From: Myxococcales bacterium | GTDB taxonomy: Bacteria; Lernaellota; Lernaellaia; Lernaellales; Lernaellaceae | NCBI GenBank assembly: GCA_012517325.1 | Contig: JAAYVF010000046.1 | Span: 1-64,000, forward strand | DNA: 64,000 nt | Reading direction: 5' to 3' | Part shown: piece by piece, positions 43,123 through 52,403 of the stretch | Layout of the letters: the number at the start of each line of letters is the position of its first letter | How positions within the stretch are numbered: the stretch's first letter is position 1 | Program-made: the position numbers and the translations under genes | Notes under the pieces: generated by a model | Database searches by the model: none | The model's input: only the letters and a program-made list of their open reading frames with translations | What the model was told of the DNA's origin: nothing

Positions 43123-44550
43123 ATGAAGATCCTGTTTTTACAAAACATCTGGCGGGAATATTTCGGCGTCATGCACCTGGGCGCCGCGCTGCGCGCCGCC
43201 GGCCATCAGGTTTTCGTGCGCATCGAACCGACTCCGGACGGGGTGCGGCGCGCCGTCGCGGAAGTGCGCCCGCGGGTCGTCGGATTTTCCTTCACCCACT
43301 GCGAGCAGCAATACGCCCTGACGGCGGCGGCGGCAGTCAAACGAGCCGATCCTTCGATCGTGACGCTCGCGGGCGGCCCGCATCCGAGCCTGCATCCCGA
43401 ATTGGCGCGGCGACCCGAAATCGATTACCTGTGCCGCGGCGAAGGCGAGGCGACGATCGTCGAACTGGCCGCGCGGCTGGAACGCGGCGCCGCGGCGGAC
43501 GACCTGCCGAACCTGGCTTTTGGACGCGACGGCGCTCTGGTGGCCAATCCGGTCCGGCCGCTGCTGGAAGAATTGGACGAACTGCCGCTGCCCTGGCGCG
43601 AGGGCTATTACCGCTATTCTTTTCTGCGCGACAACCCGGTCAAATATTTTTTCACCGGCCGCGGGTGCCCGTTTCATTGCTCGTTCTGTTTCAACGCGGC
43701 GTTCGCGAACCTCTATCCCAACAAGGCGCGTTACGTCCGGCATTACGGGGTCAACCGGGTGCTGATGGAACTGCATGAGGTCAAGGCCCATTGGCCGATG
43801 AAGCTGGTGCGGTTCGAGGACGACATTTTCACCCTCGACAAAGAGCGGCTGTTCGCCATTCTCGACCGCTATGCACGCGAAATCCGTCTGCCGTACCTGG
43901 TTTATCTGCGAGCCGGCGAAAGCGAGGCGGTGATCCGCCGACTGGCGGAAACGGGTTGCCGGACGGTGCTGTTCGGCGTGGAAACCGGCGACGAAAACCG
44001 CCGTAACGACCTGCTGGACAAGCGCGTGTCCAACCGGCAAATCATCGAAACCGCCGAGCTGTTGCGGCGCTACAACCTGCACTTCTTCACCTCCAACATC
44101 CTCGCGCTGCCCGGCGAAACCTGGGAGAACGCGCTGGAAACCGTGCGGCTCAATCAGCGGATTCGCGTCCGCGATGCCTGGTGCAGCGTTTTTCAACCGT
44201 ACGCCGGGCTGCCGGTCACCGAACGGGCGATCGCCGACGGACGGCTCGATCGCGTCGACGACGCAATGGTCGGCTTCAACACCTTCGCCGACAATGCGCT
44301 GCGCAATCCGGATGGCCGCCGCATTTTCAATCTGCACAAATTTTTCTATCCCCTGGCGCGCTGGCCGTGGCTGGAAAAAATCGTCCTGCCCCTCACGCGG
44401 CTGCCCGCCAACCGGCTGTTTCACTATTTATTCGTCGTTTTTTACGTTTACAGTTACCGCCAGCACACCGGCGTTTCCTGGCGGCGAATCGCGCGCGAAG
44501 GCGTTCACTGGTTCCGGCAATTTCTTTCGACGATGGGCCCGGAGAAATGA
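43123..44550 (+). CDS. B12-binding-type radical SAM protein
   Basis: A 475-residue enzyme. Residues ~1-130 follow the cobalamin-binding Rossmann pattern (ILFLQNIWREYFGVMHLGAALRAAGHQVFV, VVGFSFTHCEQQYALTAAAAVKR, TLAGGPHPSLHPE), although the DxHxxG motif is not seen, so the domain may not bind B12. The radical SAM core has GCPFHCSFCFN with Cys182, Cys186 and Cys189 for the 4Fe-4S cluster, and RFEDDIFTLDKERL, a feature of B12-radical SAM methylthio- or Elp3-like folds. The last ~100 residues are basic and aromatic. It ends in an ATGA overlap with the next gene. Confidence 0.85.
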   Translation: MKILFLQNIWREYFGVMHLGAALRAAGHQVFVRIEPTPDGVRRAVAEVRPRVVGFSFTHCEQQYALTAAAAVKRADPSIVTLAGGPHPSLHPELARRPEIDYLCRGEGEATIVELAARLERGAAADDLPNLAFGRDGALVANPVRPLLEELDELPLPWREGYYRYSFLRDNPVKYFFTGRGCPFHCSFCFNAAFANLYPNKARYVRHYGVNRVLMELHEVKAHWPMKLVRFEDDIFTLDKERLFAILDRYAREIRLPYLVYLRAGESEAVIRRLAETGCRTVLFGVETGDENRRNDLLDKRVSNRQIIETAELLRRYNLHFFTSNILALPGETWENALETVRLNQRIRVRDAWCSVFQPYAGLPVTERAIADGRLDRVDDAMVGFNTFADNALRNPDGRRIFNLHKFFYPLARWPWLEKIVLPLTRLPANRLFHYLFVVFYVYSYRQHTGVSWRRIAREGVHWFRQFLSTMGPEK

Positions 44551-46415
44551 GCGACTTTTTCGAAGACAGCCCCCTTTGCCGGCGGCAACGCGAAGCCGAT
44601 CCGCCCTTGCCGCGCGTCGTGCAACTGGAACTCACCGCCGACTGCAATCTGCGCTGCCGCTTTTGCCCGTTGCAAAGCGAACCGCGCGAACGGCGCGCCG
44701 AAGCCCGCCGCATCGAACCGGACGATCTGCGGACGCATCTGAAAACGCTGCTCGAAAACGCCTACGAGGCGGAGTTGACCGGCTTCGGCGAAATCTTCTG
44801 TCACCCGCGTTTGCTGGACATCCTCCGGCAATTGAAAAGCCACCGGCTGACGATCAACGCCACCAGCAACGGGACCTTGTGGACCGCGGAGATCCTGGAA
44901 GCGCTGGTCGGCGAAGAGCTGCTCGATTTGATTTGCGTTTCGCTGGATGCCGGTTATCCCGAGACCTACGCCCGGTTGCGGGTGGGCGGCGATATGGAAA
45001 AGGTTTTAGGCAACCTGCTTCTACTCGATAAGATCAAGCGCTGGCTGGGCCGGGACAAGCCGCGCCTGCACCTCAGCTTCATTTCCACGCGTGAAAATCT
45101 GAACGAGCTGCCCCTGGTGATCGGGCTGGCCAAACGGGTCGGCGCCGAGAAGGTGATCGTGCAAGGCTTGTACGAAAACGAATCGATGACCGGGCAGAGC
45201 ACCGCCGGCGCCGACGAGGAACAGCCGGTCTTCGCCACCGCCGCCGCCGTGGCGCGCGCCAACGAAGTCCGGCTCGAATTCTGGTATCAAAGCCAGGCCG
45301 CGCGACCGCTGGCCGGCGCCGCTGAAAAAGTGCAGATCACCGCGCCGCCCGCCGCCCGTCGCCCGCTCGTCAAACAGTGCGGTTACCCGTGGGAGCGGGT
45401 TTTCGTGAAATCCGACCTGACCGTTCAAGCCTGCGCGACGGTTTGGGAAAAGCTGATCATGGGCAACTTGCGGGAATCGACCATCGAGGAAATCTGGCGC
45501 GGACCCCGCTACCGCGAATTGCGCGGGCGGCTGGGCGGCACGGCGACGCCCGCGGAATGCCGGCCCTGCCCGACCAAACCGTGGCGCGTGCCCCGGTATG
45601 ACTTCGAAATTTCCGAACACCTCGAATTCGGCGATCCGACGCCGAGCCAACTCGGCACGGGATTCTACGAGCCGGAGACCGACGAAACCGGCGGCGCCTT
45701 TCGCTGGTCGAGCGGCGCCTGTTCGTTTTTCCTGCGCAACACCAACCGTCCTTTTCTGGAACTGCGTCTCGCCGCCCATCCCCAGGCGCCGGATCTGCCC
45801 TTTGTCTTGCGCGTCAACGGGGTCGCGATCGATCTCTTTACGCCGCGCGAACTGATCGATCTGCCGACGCGCTTCGCGTTGCCGCCGTTTTCCGAAGAGA
45901 TCCTGACGATTGGCATCGAGCCGGCGGCGGTCTACACGCCGGACCAGTTGGGCGTCGGCGGCTCGCGCCGGCCGCTCGGCCTGCTGTACTATAGCGCCGC
46001 TCTGACCGGCGACCCGGACCTTTGCCGATCGAGGATATCGACAACCGACGACCAACTCGCGCGCGGTTTCTTTCCGCCGGAAACGGCGCTGGGCGCGGGC
46101 GCGCGTTGGACCGGCGGGCGGTTCTCCTTCGTTCTGCCGCGCGCCGGCAACGAGTTGCGCCTCGGCGTCCAGACCGTGGCCGCGACCGCCGGAAGCGCCC
46201 TGACGGTTTTCGACAACGGGGAATCGTGCGGTCGTTTCACGCTGCCGGAAAAGCCCGGCCCGCACGAACTGCGCGTCCCCCTCGCCGCGCCGGTCCTCTG
46301 GCATGCCGTTCAAGTCGTCTGCGAAAAAACGTGGCAGCCCGGCGAGCGCGATCGGCGGCGCCTGGGCGTGCTGTTTCGCGGCGCGTCGCTCCGGCGCCGG
46401 CGGTGGCGGCGATGA
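44547..46415 (+). CDS. radical SAM/SPASM-like enzyme with two C-terminal beta-sandwich domains
   Basis: A 622-residue protein. The radical SAM core starts VVQLELTADCNLRCRFCPL with Cys33, Cys37 and Cys40, then ELTGFGEIFCHPRLL and LICVSLDAGYPETYARLRVGG. A SPASM-like Cys region follows (KQCGYPWERVFVKSDLTVQACATVWE...ECRPCP), which should hold an auxiliary cluster. After about residue 365 come two related domains, each starting GF-x-x-PE...FRW/ARW and ending in a D-RRRLGVL or RRPLGLLYY motif. Such domains may bind carbohydrate or lipid surfaces. Coupled by ATGA to both neighbours. Confidence 0.8.
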   Translation: MSDFFEDSPLCRRQREADPPLPRVVQLELTADCNLRCRFCPLQSEPRERRAEARRIEPDDLRTHLKTLLENAYEAELTGFGEIFCHPRLLDILRQLKSHRLTINATSNGTLWTAEILEALVGEELLDLICVSLDAGYPETYARLRVGGDMEKVLGNLLLLDKIKRWLGRDKPRLHLSFISTRENLNELPLVIGLAKRVGAEKVIVQGLYENESMTGQSTAGADEEQPVFATAAAVARANEVRLEFWYQSQAARPLAGAAEKVQITAPPAARRPLVKQCGYPWERVFVKSDLTVQACATVWEKLIMGNLRESTIEEIWRGPRYRELRGRLGGTATPAECRPCPTKPWRVPRYDFEISEHLEFGDPTPSQLGTGFYEPETDETGGAFRWSSGACSFFLRNTNRPFLELRLAAHPQAPDLPFVLRVNGVAIDLFTPRELIDLPTRFALPPFSEEILTIGIEPAAVYTPDQLGVGGSRRPLGLLYYSAALTGDPDLCRSRISTTDDQLARGFFPPETALGAGARWTGGRFSFVLPRAGNELRLGVQTVAATAGSALTVFDNGESCGRFTLPEKPGPHELRVPLAAPVLWHAVQVVCEKTWQPGERDRRRLGVLFRGASLRRRRWRR

Positions 46416-48232
46416 CGACGGATTTTCTGGAGCGGCACCCGCTCTGGCTGGAGCACCACGGCGCGTCCGATCTGCCGTTTCCCGATACGGTGCAGCTCGA
46501 GTTGACGGCGGCCTGCGATCTGCGCTGCGTCATGTGCCCGTTGCCGCACGAAAACCGGCACGGCACCGGACGCGAGACCATCGAACCGGCCGACCTGGAA
46601 CGTCTGCGACAGCCGCTGGCCGCGGCCTCCGGCGTCGAACTGACCGGTTTCGGCGAAATGCTGTGCCACCCGCGCCTGCTCGCTTGCCTGCGCTGGTTGC
46701 GAGCGCGCAAGCTGGCCGTACACGCGACCACCAACGGTAGCCGTCTGACGAGGGAGATCGTCGACGCCTTGACGGCCGAACACCTGCTCGACGTTCTGTG
46801 CGTCAGCGTGGACGCGGCCACCGCGCCTACCTACGAACGGATCCGCCGCGGCGGCAATTTCGCCGTCCTGCTCGCCAACCTGGATTACCTGGCAAAGCGC
46901 CGCACGCCGGCCAACCCGCGTTTCTGGTTGAGTTTCGCGGCGCTGCGCGACAACCTCGACGAATTGCCGCGCTTCATCCGCCTGGCTGCGGATCTTGGCG
47001 CCGAGCGGGTCATCGTCCAACACGTTTTCACGGGCCCGCATTGCGCCGGCGCCGGCTTGTCGCTCACCGACGACCTGGTCATCGCCCGGCTGGAGGAAGC
47101 CCGCCAAACCGCGGCGACGCAGCGGATCGAGCTCGACTTGCGCAATCCGCCGCGCCAAGGCGGCGACGGTTATCGGCCGGGCCTGATCAAGGATTGCGCT
47201 TTTCCCTGGCGCCATACGTTTCTCAAGGCCAACGGCCGCGCCGCCGCGTGCGCCATGGTGTGGGAGGATTTGGACTTCGCCGACTGGCGCGACACCGACT
47301 TCGCCACGATCTGGCGCGGCGACGCCTACCGGCGTTTCCGCCTCGCCATGGCCGCCGGCGACCCGCCACTACCGTGCCGGCGTTGCCGCTATTTCGGCTG
47401 GCGCGAACCGTTGCCGCTCAAGGAATGCGGTCCCTCGCTGACCATGGACCCGCGCGAAAGCGGCCTTTTGGGTTGGGGTTGGCATCCGGCCGAAGCGGAC
47501 GCCGCCGGGCGATCGTTCCGCTGGTCGCGCGGCCGCGGCGCGTTTTTTCTGCGGCCCGGAAACGGCGTCATCCTGGAAATCGACGCCATTACCCACCCGC
47601 AGGCACCGCATTTCACCGGCGCGATCAAAGTCGGCGATCGCACCTTCCCGTTCGACCGCCACGATTTCTGGGGCCGGCCGTTGCGCCTGCCGCTTGGACC
47701 ACCGGACTCGGACCTGGTCCGCATCGAGTGGGAATTGACGGACACCTGGAATCCGCTCGACCTGGGAATCGCCGGCCCGCGGCGCCTCGGTCTGCTGGTT
47801 TACGGCGCGCGCGCGACCGTCGAACCGTCAACGCTTCGTTCGATCGCGAACGTGGCTTCGTCGAGCGGGCAGCTTTGCCAAGGCTGGTTGGATCTGGAAA
47901 CATCGGCCGGGCGACCGGCCCGCTGGATCCGCGAGCGGGCGGATTTGCTGCTCGCCCCCGCGGCCGGCCGCCTGTTCGTGGACGCGCTGACGCCGGCCGG
48001 TTTGTCCCCGCGGCGGCTTGCGGTCGTGCTCGACGGCGACGCGCTGGGCGCCCAGCCGGTGCCCGGCGACGGGCGCTGGCATCGACTGACCTATCCGGTC
48101 GCGAAAAACATCACCGGCGAAGCGGCGATCGTTGTGCTGACGGTGGAAGGGGCAAGCCCGGCCGACGGCGACGACTTGCCGCATCCCCGGCGGTTCGGCG
48201 TTCAGGTGGCGGAAATCGGGTTGGCGGACTAG
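46412..48232 (+). CDS. radical SAM/SPASM-like enzyme, paralogue of the preceding gene
   Basis: A 606-residue protein with the same plan as its neighbour. The core is VQLELTAACDLRCVMCPLPHENRHG with Cys35, Cys39 and Cys42, then ELTGFGEMLCHPRLLACL and LCVSVDAATAPTYERIRRGGN. The second Cys set is KDCAFPWRHTFLKANGRAAACAMVWEDL...LPCRRC. Two C-terminal beta-sandwich-like domains follow (GWHPAEADAAGRSFRW... and GWLDLETSAGRPARW...), each ending PRRLGLLVYG or PRRFGVQVAE. Overlap ATGA with the gene before it; its end overlaps the convergent thioredoxin gene by 4 bp. Confidence 0.8.
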   Translation: MTTDFLERHPLWLEHHGASDLPFPDTVQLELTAACDLRCVMCPLPHENRHGTGRETIEPADLERLRQPLAAASGVELTGFGEMLCHPRLLACLRWLRARKLAVHATTNGSRLTREIVDALTAEHLLDVLCVSVDAATAPTYERIRRGGNFAVLLANLDYLAKRRTPANPRFWLSFAALRDNLDELPRFIRLAADLGAERVIVQHVFTGPHCAGAGLSLTDDLVIARLEEARQTAATQRIELDLRNPPRQGGDGYRPGLIKDCAFPWRHTFLKANGRAAACAMVWEDLDFADWRDTDFATIWRGDAYRRFRLAMAAGDPPLPCRRCRYFGWREPLPLKECGPSLTMDPRESGLLGWGWHPAEADAAGRSFRWSRGRGAFFLRPGNGVILEIDAITHPQAPHFTGAIKVGDRTFPFDRHDFWGRPLRLPLGPPDSDLVRIEWELTDTWNPLDLGIAGPRRLGLLVYGARATVEPSTLRSIANVASSSGQLCQGWLDLETSAGRPARWIRERADLLLAPAAGRLFVDALTPAGLSPRRLAVVLDGDALGAQPVPGDGRWHRLTYPVAKNITGEAAIVVLTVEGASPADGDDLPHPRRFGVQVAEIGLAD

Positions 48233-48840
48233 TCGGCCGGTTTTTCGGCCAGCAACTCGTTGACCATGGAATAGAAGTGTTTGTCGTCCCAGTTGCGCGG
48301 GCCGATGAAACCCTGCCGGATGATCCCCCGCCGGTCGATCAGGTAAGTGGTCGGAAATCCGGTGATCTGGTAAGCCAGCGCCGTTTTTTGGGACGGATCG
48401 TGGAAGATCGAAAAAGTGAGCGGTTCGACCGCGCGCGATTTATTGAAGTCTTCGACGAATTTCTTTACTTCCTTGGTTTCCGACTCGTCGCACGACACGG
48501 CCACGACGCGAAAATCGGGATTGCCGTCGAATTTCTTGGCCAGGTCCTGGATGCTAGGCAATTCCTGGACGCACGGTTTGCACCAAGTCGCCCAGAAGTT
48601 CAGGAAAACGACCTTGCCCTTGAGATCGGCCAGCGAGAGCTTGGCGCCGTCCAGGCCGGTGACCTGAAAATCGGGAGCCACCGAATTTTTACCGGTGACG
48701 CTTTTACCGCAACCGTAGCCGCCGCCGAACACGGCCTTGAGCATGAACAGCGCCAACACCGCGAAGACCAGCAAGTAGAGCCGAAAATCCGCGTACCAGG
48801 GCGTCGTCGCGCCAGCCGATTTATTTCGTTGCTCGTTCAT
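48229..48840 (-). CDS. TlpA/ResA-like membrane-anchored thioredoxin
   Basis: A 203-residue protein. One membrane helix near residues 20-40 (FRLYLLVFAVLALFMLKAVFG) is followed by a periplasmic thioredoxin fold with APDFQVTGLDGAKLSLADLKGKVVFLNFWATWCKPCVQELPSI. The redox motif is WCKPC. The cis-Pro is in GFPTTYLID. Such proteins reduce disulfides for cytochrome c maturation or other exported proteins. The ATG at 48840 was preferred over 48858. It is separated from rplQ by a terminator. Confidence 0.9.
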   Translation of the reverse strand: MNEQRNKSAGATTPWYADFRLYLLVFAVLALFMLKAVFGGGYGCGKSVTGKNSVAPDFQVTGLDGAKLSLADLKGKVVFLNFWATWCKPCVQELPSIQDLAKKFDGNPDFRVVAVSCDESETKEVKKFVEDFNKSRAVEPLTFSIFHDPSQKTALAYQITGFPTTYLIDRRGIIRQGFIGPRNWDDKHFYSMVNELLAEKPAD

Positions 48841-48858
48841 GATCGTGCCTTTCGCCAA

Positions 48859-48892
48859 TAAAAACAGGGCAGAGATTGAAAGATCCCTGCCC
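48859..48892 (-). terminator. intrinsic terminator of the ribosomal protein supercluster
   Basis: On the minus strand GGGCAGGGAT (48892-48883) pairs with ATCTCTGCCC (48876-48867), one G-U pair, 6-nt loop, then TGTTTTTATT. It lies 33 bp after the rplQ stop and ends the long leftward operon. Confidence 0.85.
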
Positions 48893-48924
48893 CGCTATTC
48901 TATCACGAACCCACGCAACAATCG

Positions 48925-49524
48925 CTATTCGGTTTTTTCTTCCTTCTCGGCCGGCGCTTCTTCCGGCGCGGAAGCTTCCACGGCCGCCGGTTCGGCGGTT
49001 TCCGCGGCTACCGCTTCCTCGGCCGGGGCTTTTTCGGCCTTGGCCTTGCCGCGGCGCGCGGCGGGCTTGGCCTTGGGTTTGGCCTTCTTTTTGGCCGCGC
49101 CCTTCTTTTCGGCTTCGCCTTCCTCGGCGGCACCCAGCAATTCGATGAGGCTCACCGCGGCGCCGTCGCCCCGCCGATAACCCACCTTGATGATACGGGT
49201 GTAACCGCCGGGCCGTTCGGCAAAGCGTTCGGCCAGTTCCTCGAACAACTTCTTGACGGCCGCGCTTTCGCGAATGAACGACAACGCCTGGCGGCGCAGA
49301 TGCAACTGCCTCACCGCGGCGTGCGGGTCGCCGGCCAGGCCGAAGGCCCGGGCGCGTTTGCCGAGGGTAATCATCCGCTCGACATAGCGACGCAGTTCTT
49401 TCGCTTTTTCGTCCGTCGTCTTGATCCGCTCGTGAAGAATCAGACTGGTCGTCATGTTGCGCCACATCGCCGTGCGATGGGCCGACGTCCGGCTGAATTT
49501 ACGTCCGCGTTTGAGGTGACGCAT
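48925..49524 (-). CDS. rplQ: 50S ribosomal protein L17 with long C-terminal tail
   Basis: A 199-residue protein. Residues 1-125 are standard L17 ([24 protein letters not shown]...). L17 usually ends near 120-130 residues. Here a ~70-residue low-complexity tail follows, Lys/Ala-rich then Glu/Ala/Pro-rich and probably disordered. Last gene of the alpha operon, 21 bp after rpoA. Confidence 0.95.
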   Translation of the reverse strand: MRHLKRGRKFSRTSAHRTAMWRNMTTSLILHERIKTTDEKAKELRRYVERMITLGKRARAFGLAGDPHAAVRQLHLRRQALSFIRESAAVKKLFEELAERFAERPGGYTRIIKVGYRRGDGAAVSLIELLGAAEEGEAEKKGAAKKKAKPKAKPAARRGKAKAEKAPAEEAVAAETAEPAAVEASAPEEAPAEKEEKTE

Positions 49525-49545
49525 CGTTCCCCTTCCTCGTTATCG

Positions 49546-50544
49546 CTATTCCGCCTGTTTTTCGTCGGGTTCTTCCGGATATTGCCAGCTCGGGATTTTC
49601 ATCCCCAGGGCCAAACCCATCTCCGACAAAATTTCCTTGATTTCGTTGAGCGACTTCCGGCCGAAGTTCTTCGTCTTGAGCATTTCGGCTTCGGTCTTCT
49701 GCACCAACTCGCCGATGTAGCGGATGTTGGCGTTTTTCAGACAATTGGCGCTGCGCACCGACAGCTCCAGTTCCTCGACCGAACGATTGAGATTTTCGTT
49801 CAGCGATTCGTCTTCTTCCTCGATGATTTCCTCGTAGACTTCTTCTTCCTCGTCGAAGTTGATGAAGACGGAGAACTGTTCCTTGAGCACCTTGGCCGCC
49901 ACGGCGATGGCGTCTTCCGGTTTGATCGAGCCGTCGGTCCAGATTTCGAGGATCAACCGGTCGTAGTCCGTGCGCCGGCCGACGCGCGCGTTGGTCACCT
50001 GATAGTTGCAACGGACGATCGGGCTGAAGTTCGCATCCAGCATGATCGTGCCGATGGGCACTTCTTCCTCGACCAGGTATTCGGTCGGCACGTAGCCGCG
50101 ACCGGCGCGCACTTCCAGTTCCATGTTGAGCACCGCGCCCTTGGAGAGGGTCGCGATGATCTGGTTGGCGTTAAGCACCTGGACGTTGGGATCGCCGCTG
50201 ATATCGCCGGCGGTGACTTTTTTCTCGCCTTTGACGTTGAGCCGCAGCTTCCGGGTTTCCGGCGTGGGCATCGCCAGGCGGACCTGCTTGAGGTTAAGGC
50301 AGATGTCGGTGATGTCTTCCTTGATGCCCGGCAGCGTCGTGAATTCGTGCGCCGCGCCCTCGATCTGCACGGAGGTGATGGCGCAGCCTTGCAACGTGGA
50401 GAGCAGCACGCGCCGCAACGCGTTGCCCAGAGTGGTGCCGAAGCCCCGCTCCAGCGGCTCGACGATGAACCGGCCATAATTCGCGACTACGCCTTCGCCG
50501 ACGATCCGTTTCGGACGGATGAGATCACGCCACACATGGTACAT
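49546..50544 (-). CDS. rpoA: RNA polymerase alpha subunit
   Basis: A 332-residue subunit. The N-terminal assembly domain is recognised by [57 protein letters not shown]. An acidic linker ([17 protein letters not shown]) joins the C-terminal DNA-binding domain ([53 protein letters not shown]). Length is typical. GGGAG precedes the ATG. Confidence 0.97.
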   Translation of the reverse strand: MYHVWRDLIRPKRIVGEGVVANYGRFIVEPLERGFGTTLGNALRRVLLSTLQGCAITSVQIEGAAHEFTTLPGIKEDITDICLNLKQVRLAMPTPETRKLRLNVKGEKKVTAGDISGDPNVQVLNANQIIATLSKGAVLNMELEVRAGRGYVPTEYLVEEEVPIGTIMLDANFSPIVRCNYQVTNARVGRRTDYDRLILEIWTDGSIKPEDAIAVAAKVLKEQFSVFINFDEEEEVYEEIIEEEDESLNENLNRSVEELELSVRSANCLKNANIRYIGELVQKTEAEMLKTKNFGRKSLNEIKEILSEMGLALGMKIPSWQYPEEPDEKQAE

Positions 50545-50580
50545 TGTATCAACTCCCAGTTCGGGTTGATGATTCCGGTG

Positions 50581-51210
50581 TTATTTCGAATACAATTCGA
50601 CGATCAGCTTTTCGTTGATCGTGCCGCCGATTTCCTCGCGGCTCGGAATCGACTTGATCTCGCCCTCGAACGCTTCGGGACGGATTTCCAGCCAGTTCGG
50701 GATCGGACGGCGAGGCAGCGCGGACAACGCTTCGGCGATATGCGGGATCTTCCGGCTACCTTCGCGCACTGCAACCACATCGCCCGGTTTGACGACATAG
50801 CTGGGAATGTTGACTTTGCGACCGTTGACTTGGAAATGGCCGTGGCGAACCAGCGACCGCGCCTGGCGGCGGCTGGCGGCGAAGCCCATGCGGTACACCG
50901 TGTTGTCCAGGCGCCGTTCGAGCAAGCCCAGCAGGTTGTCGCCGGTGATGCCCTTCATCCGTTCGGCGCGCTGGAAATGCAATTGAAATTGACGCTCCAC
51001 CAGGCCGTAAATCCGCTTGGCCTTTTGTTTTTCACGCAACTGGGTGCCGTAATCGCTGGTCTTGCCGCGGCGTTGCCAATGCACGCCCGGGATCTGTTCC
51101 TTGCGCCGTTCGAAGGCGCATTTATCGGTAAAGCAGCGTTCACCCTTCAACATCAGCTTCTCGCCTTCGCGGCGGCAGAGACGGCAAGCAGGTCCGGTAT
51201 ATCTTGACAA
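50581..51210 (-). CDS. rpsD: 30S ribosomal protein S4 (zinc-binding type)
   Basis: A 209-residue protein ([22 protein letters not shown]...TDKCAF) with the Cys set of the zinc-containing S4 form, and an S4 RNA-binding domain near residues 98-160 ([34 protein letters not shown]). S4 starts 30S assembly and in many bacteria represses its operon. The start is TTG at 51210 with AAGGAGG 6 nt upstream. Confidence 0.96.
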   Translation of the reverse strand: MSRYTGPACRLCRREGEKLMLKGERCFTDKCAFERRKEQIPGVHWQRRGKTSDYGTQLREKQKAKRIYGLVERQFQLHFQRAERMKGITGDNLLGLLERRLDNTVYRMGFAASRRQARSLVRHGHFQVNGRKVNIPSYVVKPGDVVAVREGSRKIPHIAEALSALPRRPIPNWLEIRPEAFEGEIKSIPSREEIGGTINEKLIVELYSK

Positions 51211-51221
51211 GGTCGTCCTCC

Positions 51222-51611
51222 TTAAACGCGCCGACGCTTCGGGGGCCGGCAGCCGTTGTGGGGTATCGGGGTCACGTCGCGAATCAGCATGACTTTGAAG
51301 CCGCTGTTCAGCAGACTACGCAGGGCGGCTTCGCGGCCGGGCCCCGGCCCCTTGACGAGGATGGCGAGTTGTTGGACGCCGTGCTCGATGGCGCGTTTCG
51401 CCACGTCCTCGGCGGCCATCTGGGCGGAATACGGCGTGCCTTTGCGGCTTCCCTTGAAGCCCTGCGAACCGCTGCTGGCCCAGGCCAACGTATTGCCGGA
51501 CGGATCGGTGATCGTCACCACGGTGTTATTAAACGTGCTCTTGATGTGCGCGACGCCTTGCGGCACGTTTTTCTTCAGCTTCTTTTTCGCTCCGCGCTTG
51601 GGAGATGCCAT
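51222..51611 (-). CDS. rpsK: 30S ribosomal protein S11
   Basis: A 129-residue protein with the S11 core [62 protein letters not shown] and a basic end ([15 protein letters not shown]). It forms the mRNA exit side of the 30S platform. Standard length and place between rpsM and rpsD. Confidence 0.97.
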   Translation of the reverse strand: MASPKRGAKKKLKKNVPQGVAHIKSTFNNTVVTITDPSGNTLAWASSGSQGFKGSRKGTPYSAQMAAEDVAKRAIEHGVQQLAILVKGPGPGREAALRSLLNSGFKVMLIRDVTPIPHNGCRPPKRRRV

Positions 51612-51628
51612 CGAAAACCCTCCAGAAA

Positions 51629-51994
51629 TTACTTCTTCTTACCTAACGCACGGCGCGGCCCTTTGCGCGTGCGGGCGTTGGTGTGCGTGCGCTGGCCGCG
51701 CACCGGCAGACCACGGCGGTGACGCAGGCCGCGGTAGGTGCCCAGGTCCATATGCCGCTTGACGTTCATCTGAACGTCCTTGCGCAAATCGCCTTCCACC
51801 TTCAACTTGGAATCGATGATGCGACGGATCTGCGCGACTTGCGCGTCGGACAACTTACCGGCGCGGATCGATTCGTCGATTCCGGCTTCCTCAAGGATCC
51901 GTTCCGCGGTCGTCCGGCCAATGCCGTAAATGTACGTCAACGCAATGACGACCCGTTTTTCGTTGGGGATGTCGACACCCGCTATACGTGGCAC
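51629..51994 (-). CDS. rpsM: 30S ribosomal protein S13
   Basis: A 121-residue protein ([25 protein letters not shown]...) ending in the basic [33 protein letters not shown] tail that reaches the P-site tRNA. The start is GTG with AGGAGG upstream. First gene after rpmJ, the start of the alpha operon. Confidence 0.97.
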   Translation of the reverse strand: MPRIAGVDIPNEKRVVIALTYIYGIGRTTAERILEEAGIDESIRAGKLSDAQVAQIRRIIDSKLKVEGDLRKDVQMNVKRHMDLGTYRGLRHRRGLPVRGQRTHTNARTRKGPRRALGKKK

Positions 51995-52007
51995 AGCAAA
52001 CCTCCTG

Positions 52008-52121
52008 CTATCCTTGGCGCTGCTTATGCTTGGGATTTTCGCAAATCACCCGCAATACGCCCTTGCGCTTGACGATCTTGCATTTGTTGCAACGTTTTCT
52101 CACCGAAGCCTGAACTTTCAT
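52008..52121 (-). CDS. rpmJ: 50S ribosomal protein L36
   Basis: A 37-residue protein ([20 protein letters not shown]...) with CNKC and a later Cys-Glu-Asn-Pro-Lys-His, the zinc ligands of the C+ L36 form. It lies between infA and rpsM, its usual place. The ATG at 52121 follows GGAGT. Confidence 0.95.
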   Translation of the reverse strand: MKVQASVRKRCNKCKIVKRKGVLRVICENPKHKQRQG

Positions 52122-52176
52122 CACCTTACTCCTCAACGGCCACCCGCCGCCGGCGGCGCCGCAACGTCGATCTCAC

Positions 52177-52395
52177 CTATTTGGCCCGGTACGTGATGCG
52201 GCCCCGGCTCAAATCGTACGGGGAAAGCTCCACCGTCACCTTGTCTCCCGGTAAAATCTTGATGTAGTGCATCCGCATTTTACCGGAAATGTGGGCGAGC
52301 ACCTGATGGCCGTTTTCCAGCTCGACCCGAAACATCGCGTTCGGGAGGGGTTCAATAACCCGGCCTTCTACTTCGATCGCGCCATCTTTCGCCAT
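52177..52395 (-). CDS. infA: translation initiation factor IF-1
   Basis: A 72-residue OB-fold protein ([70 protein letters not shown]). It blocks the A site during initiation. Length and order (map-infA-rpmJ) are standard. Confidence 0.97.
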   Translation of the reverse strand: MAKDGAIEVEGRVIEPLPNAMFRVELENGHQVLAHISGKMRMHYIKILPGDKVTVELSPYDLSRGRITYRAK

Positions 52396-52403
52396 GCGGT
52401 TCC

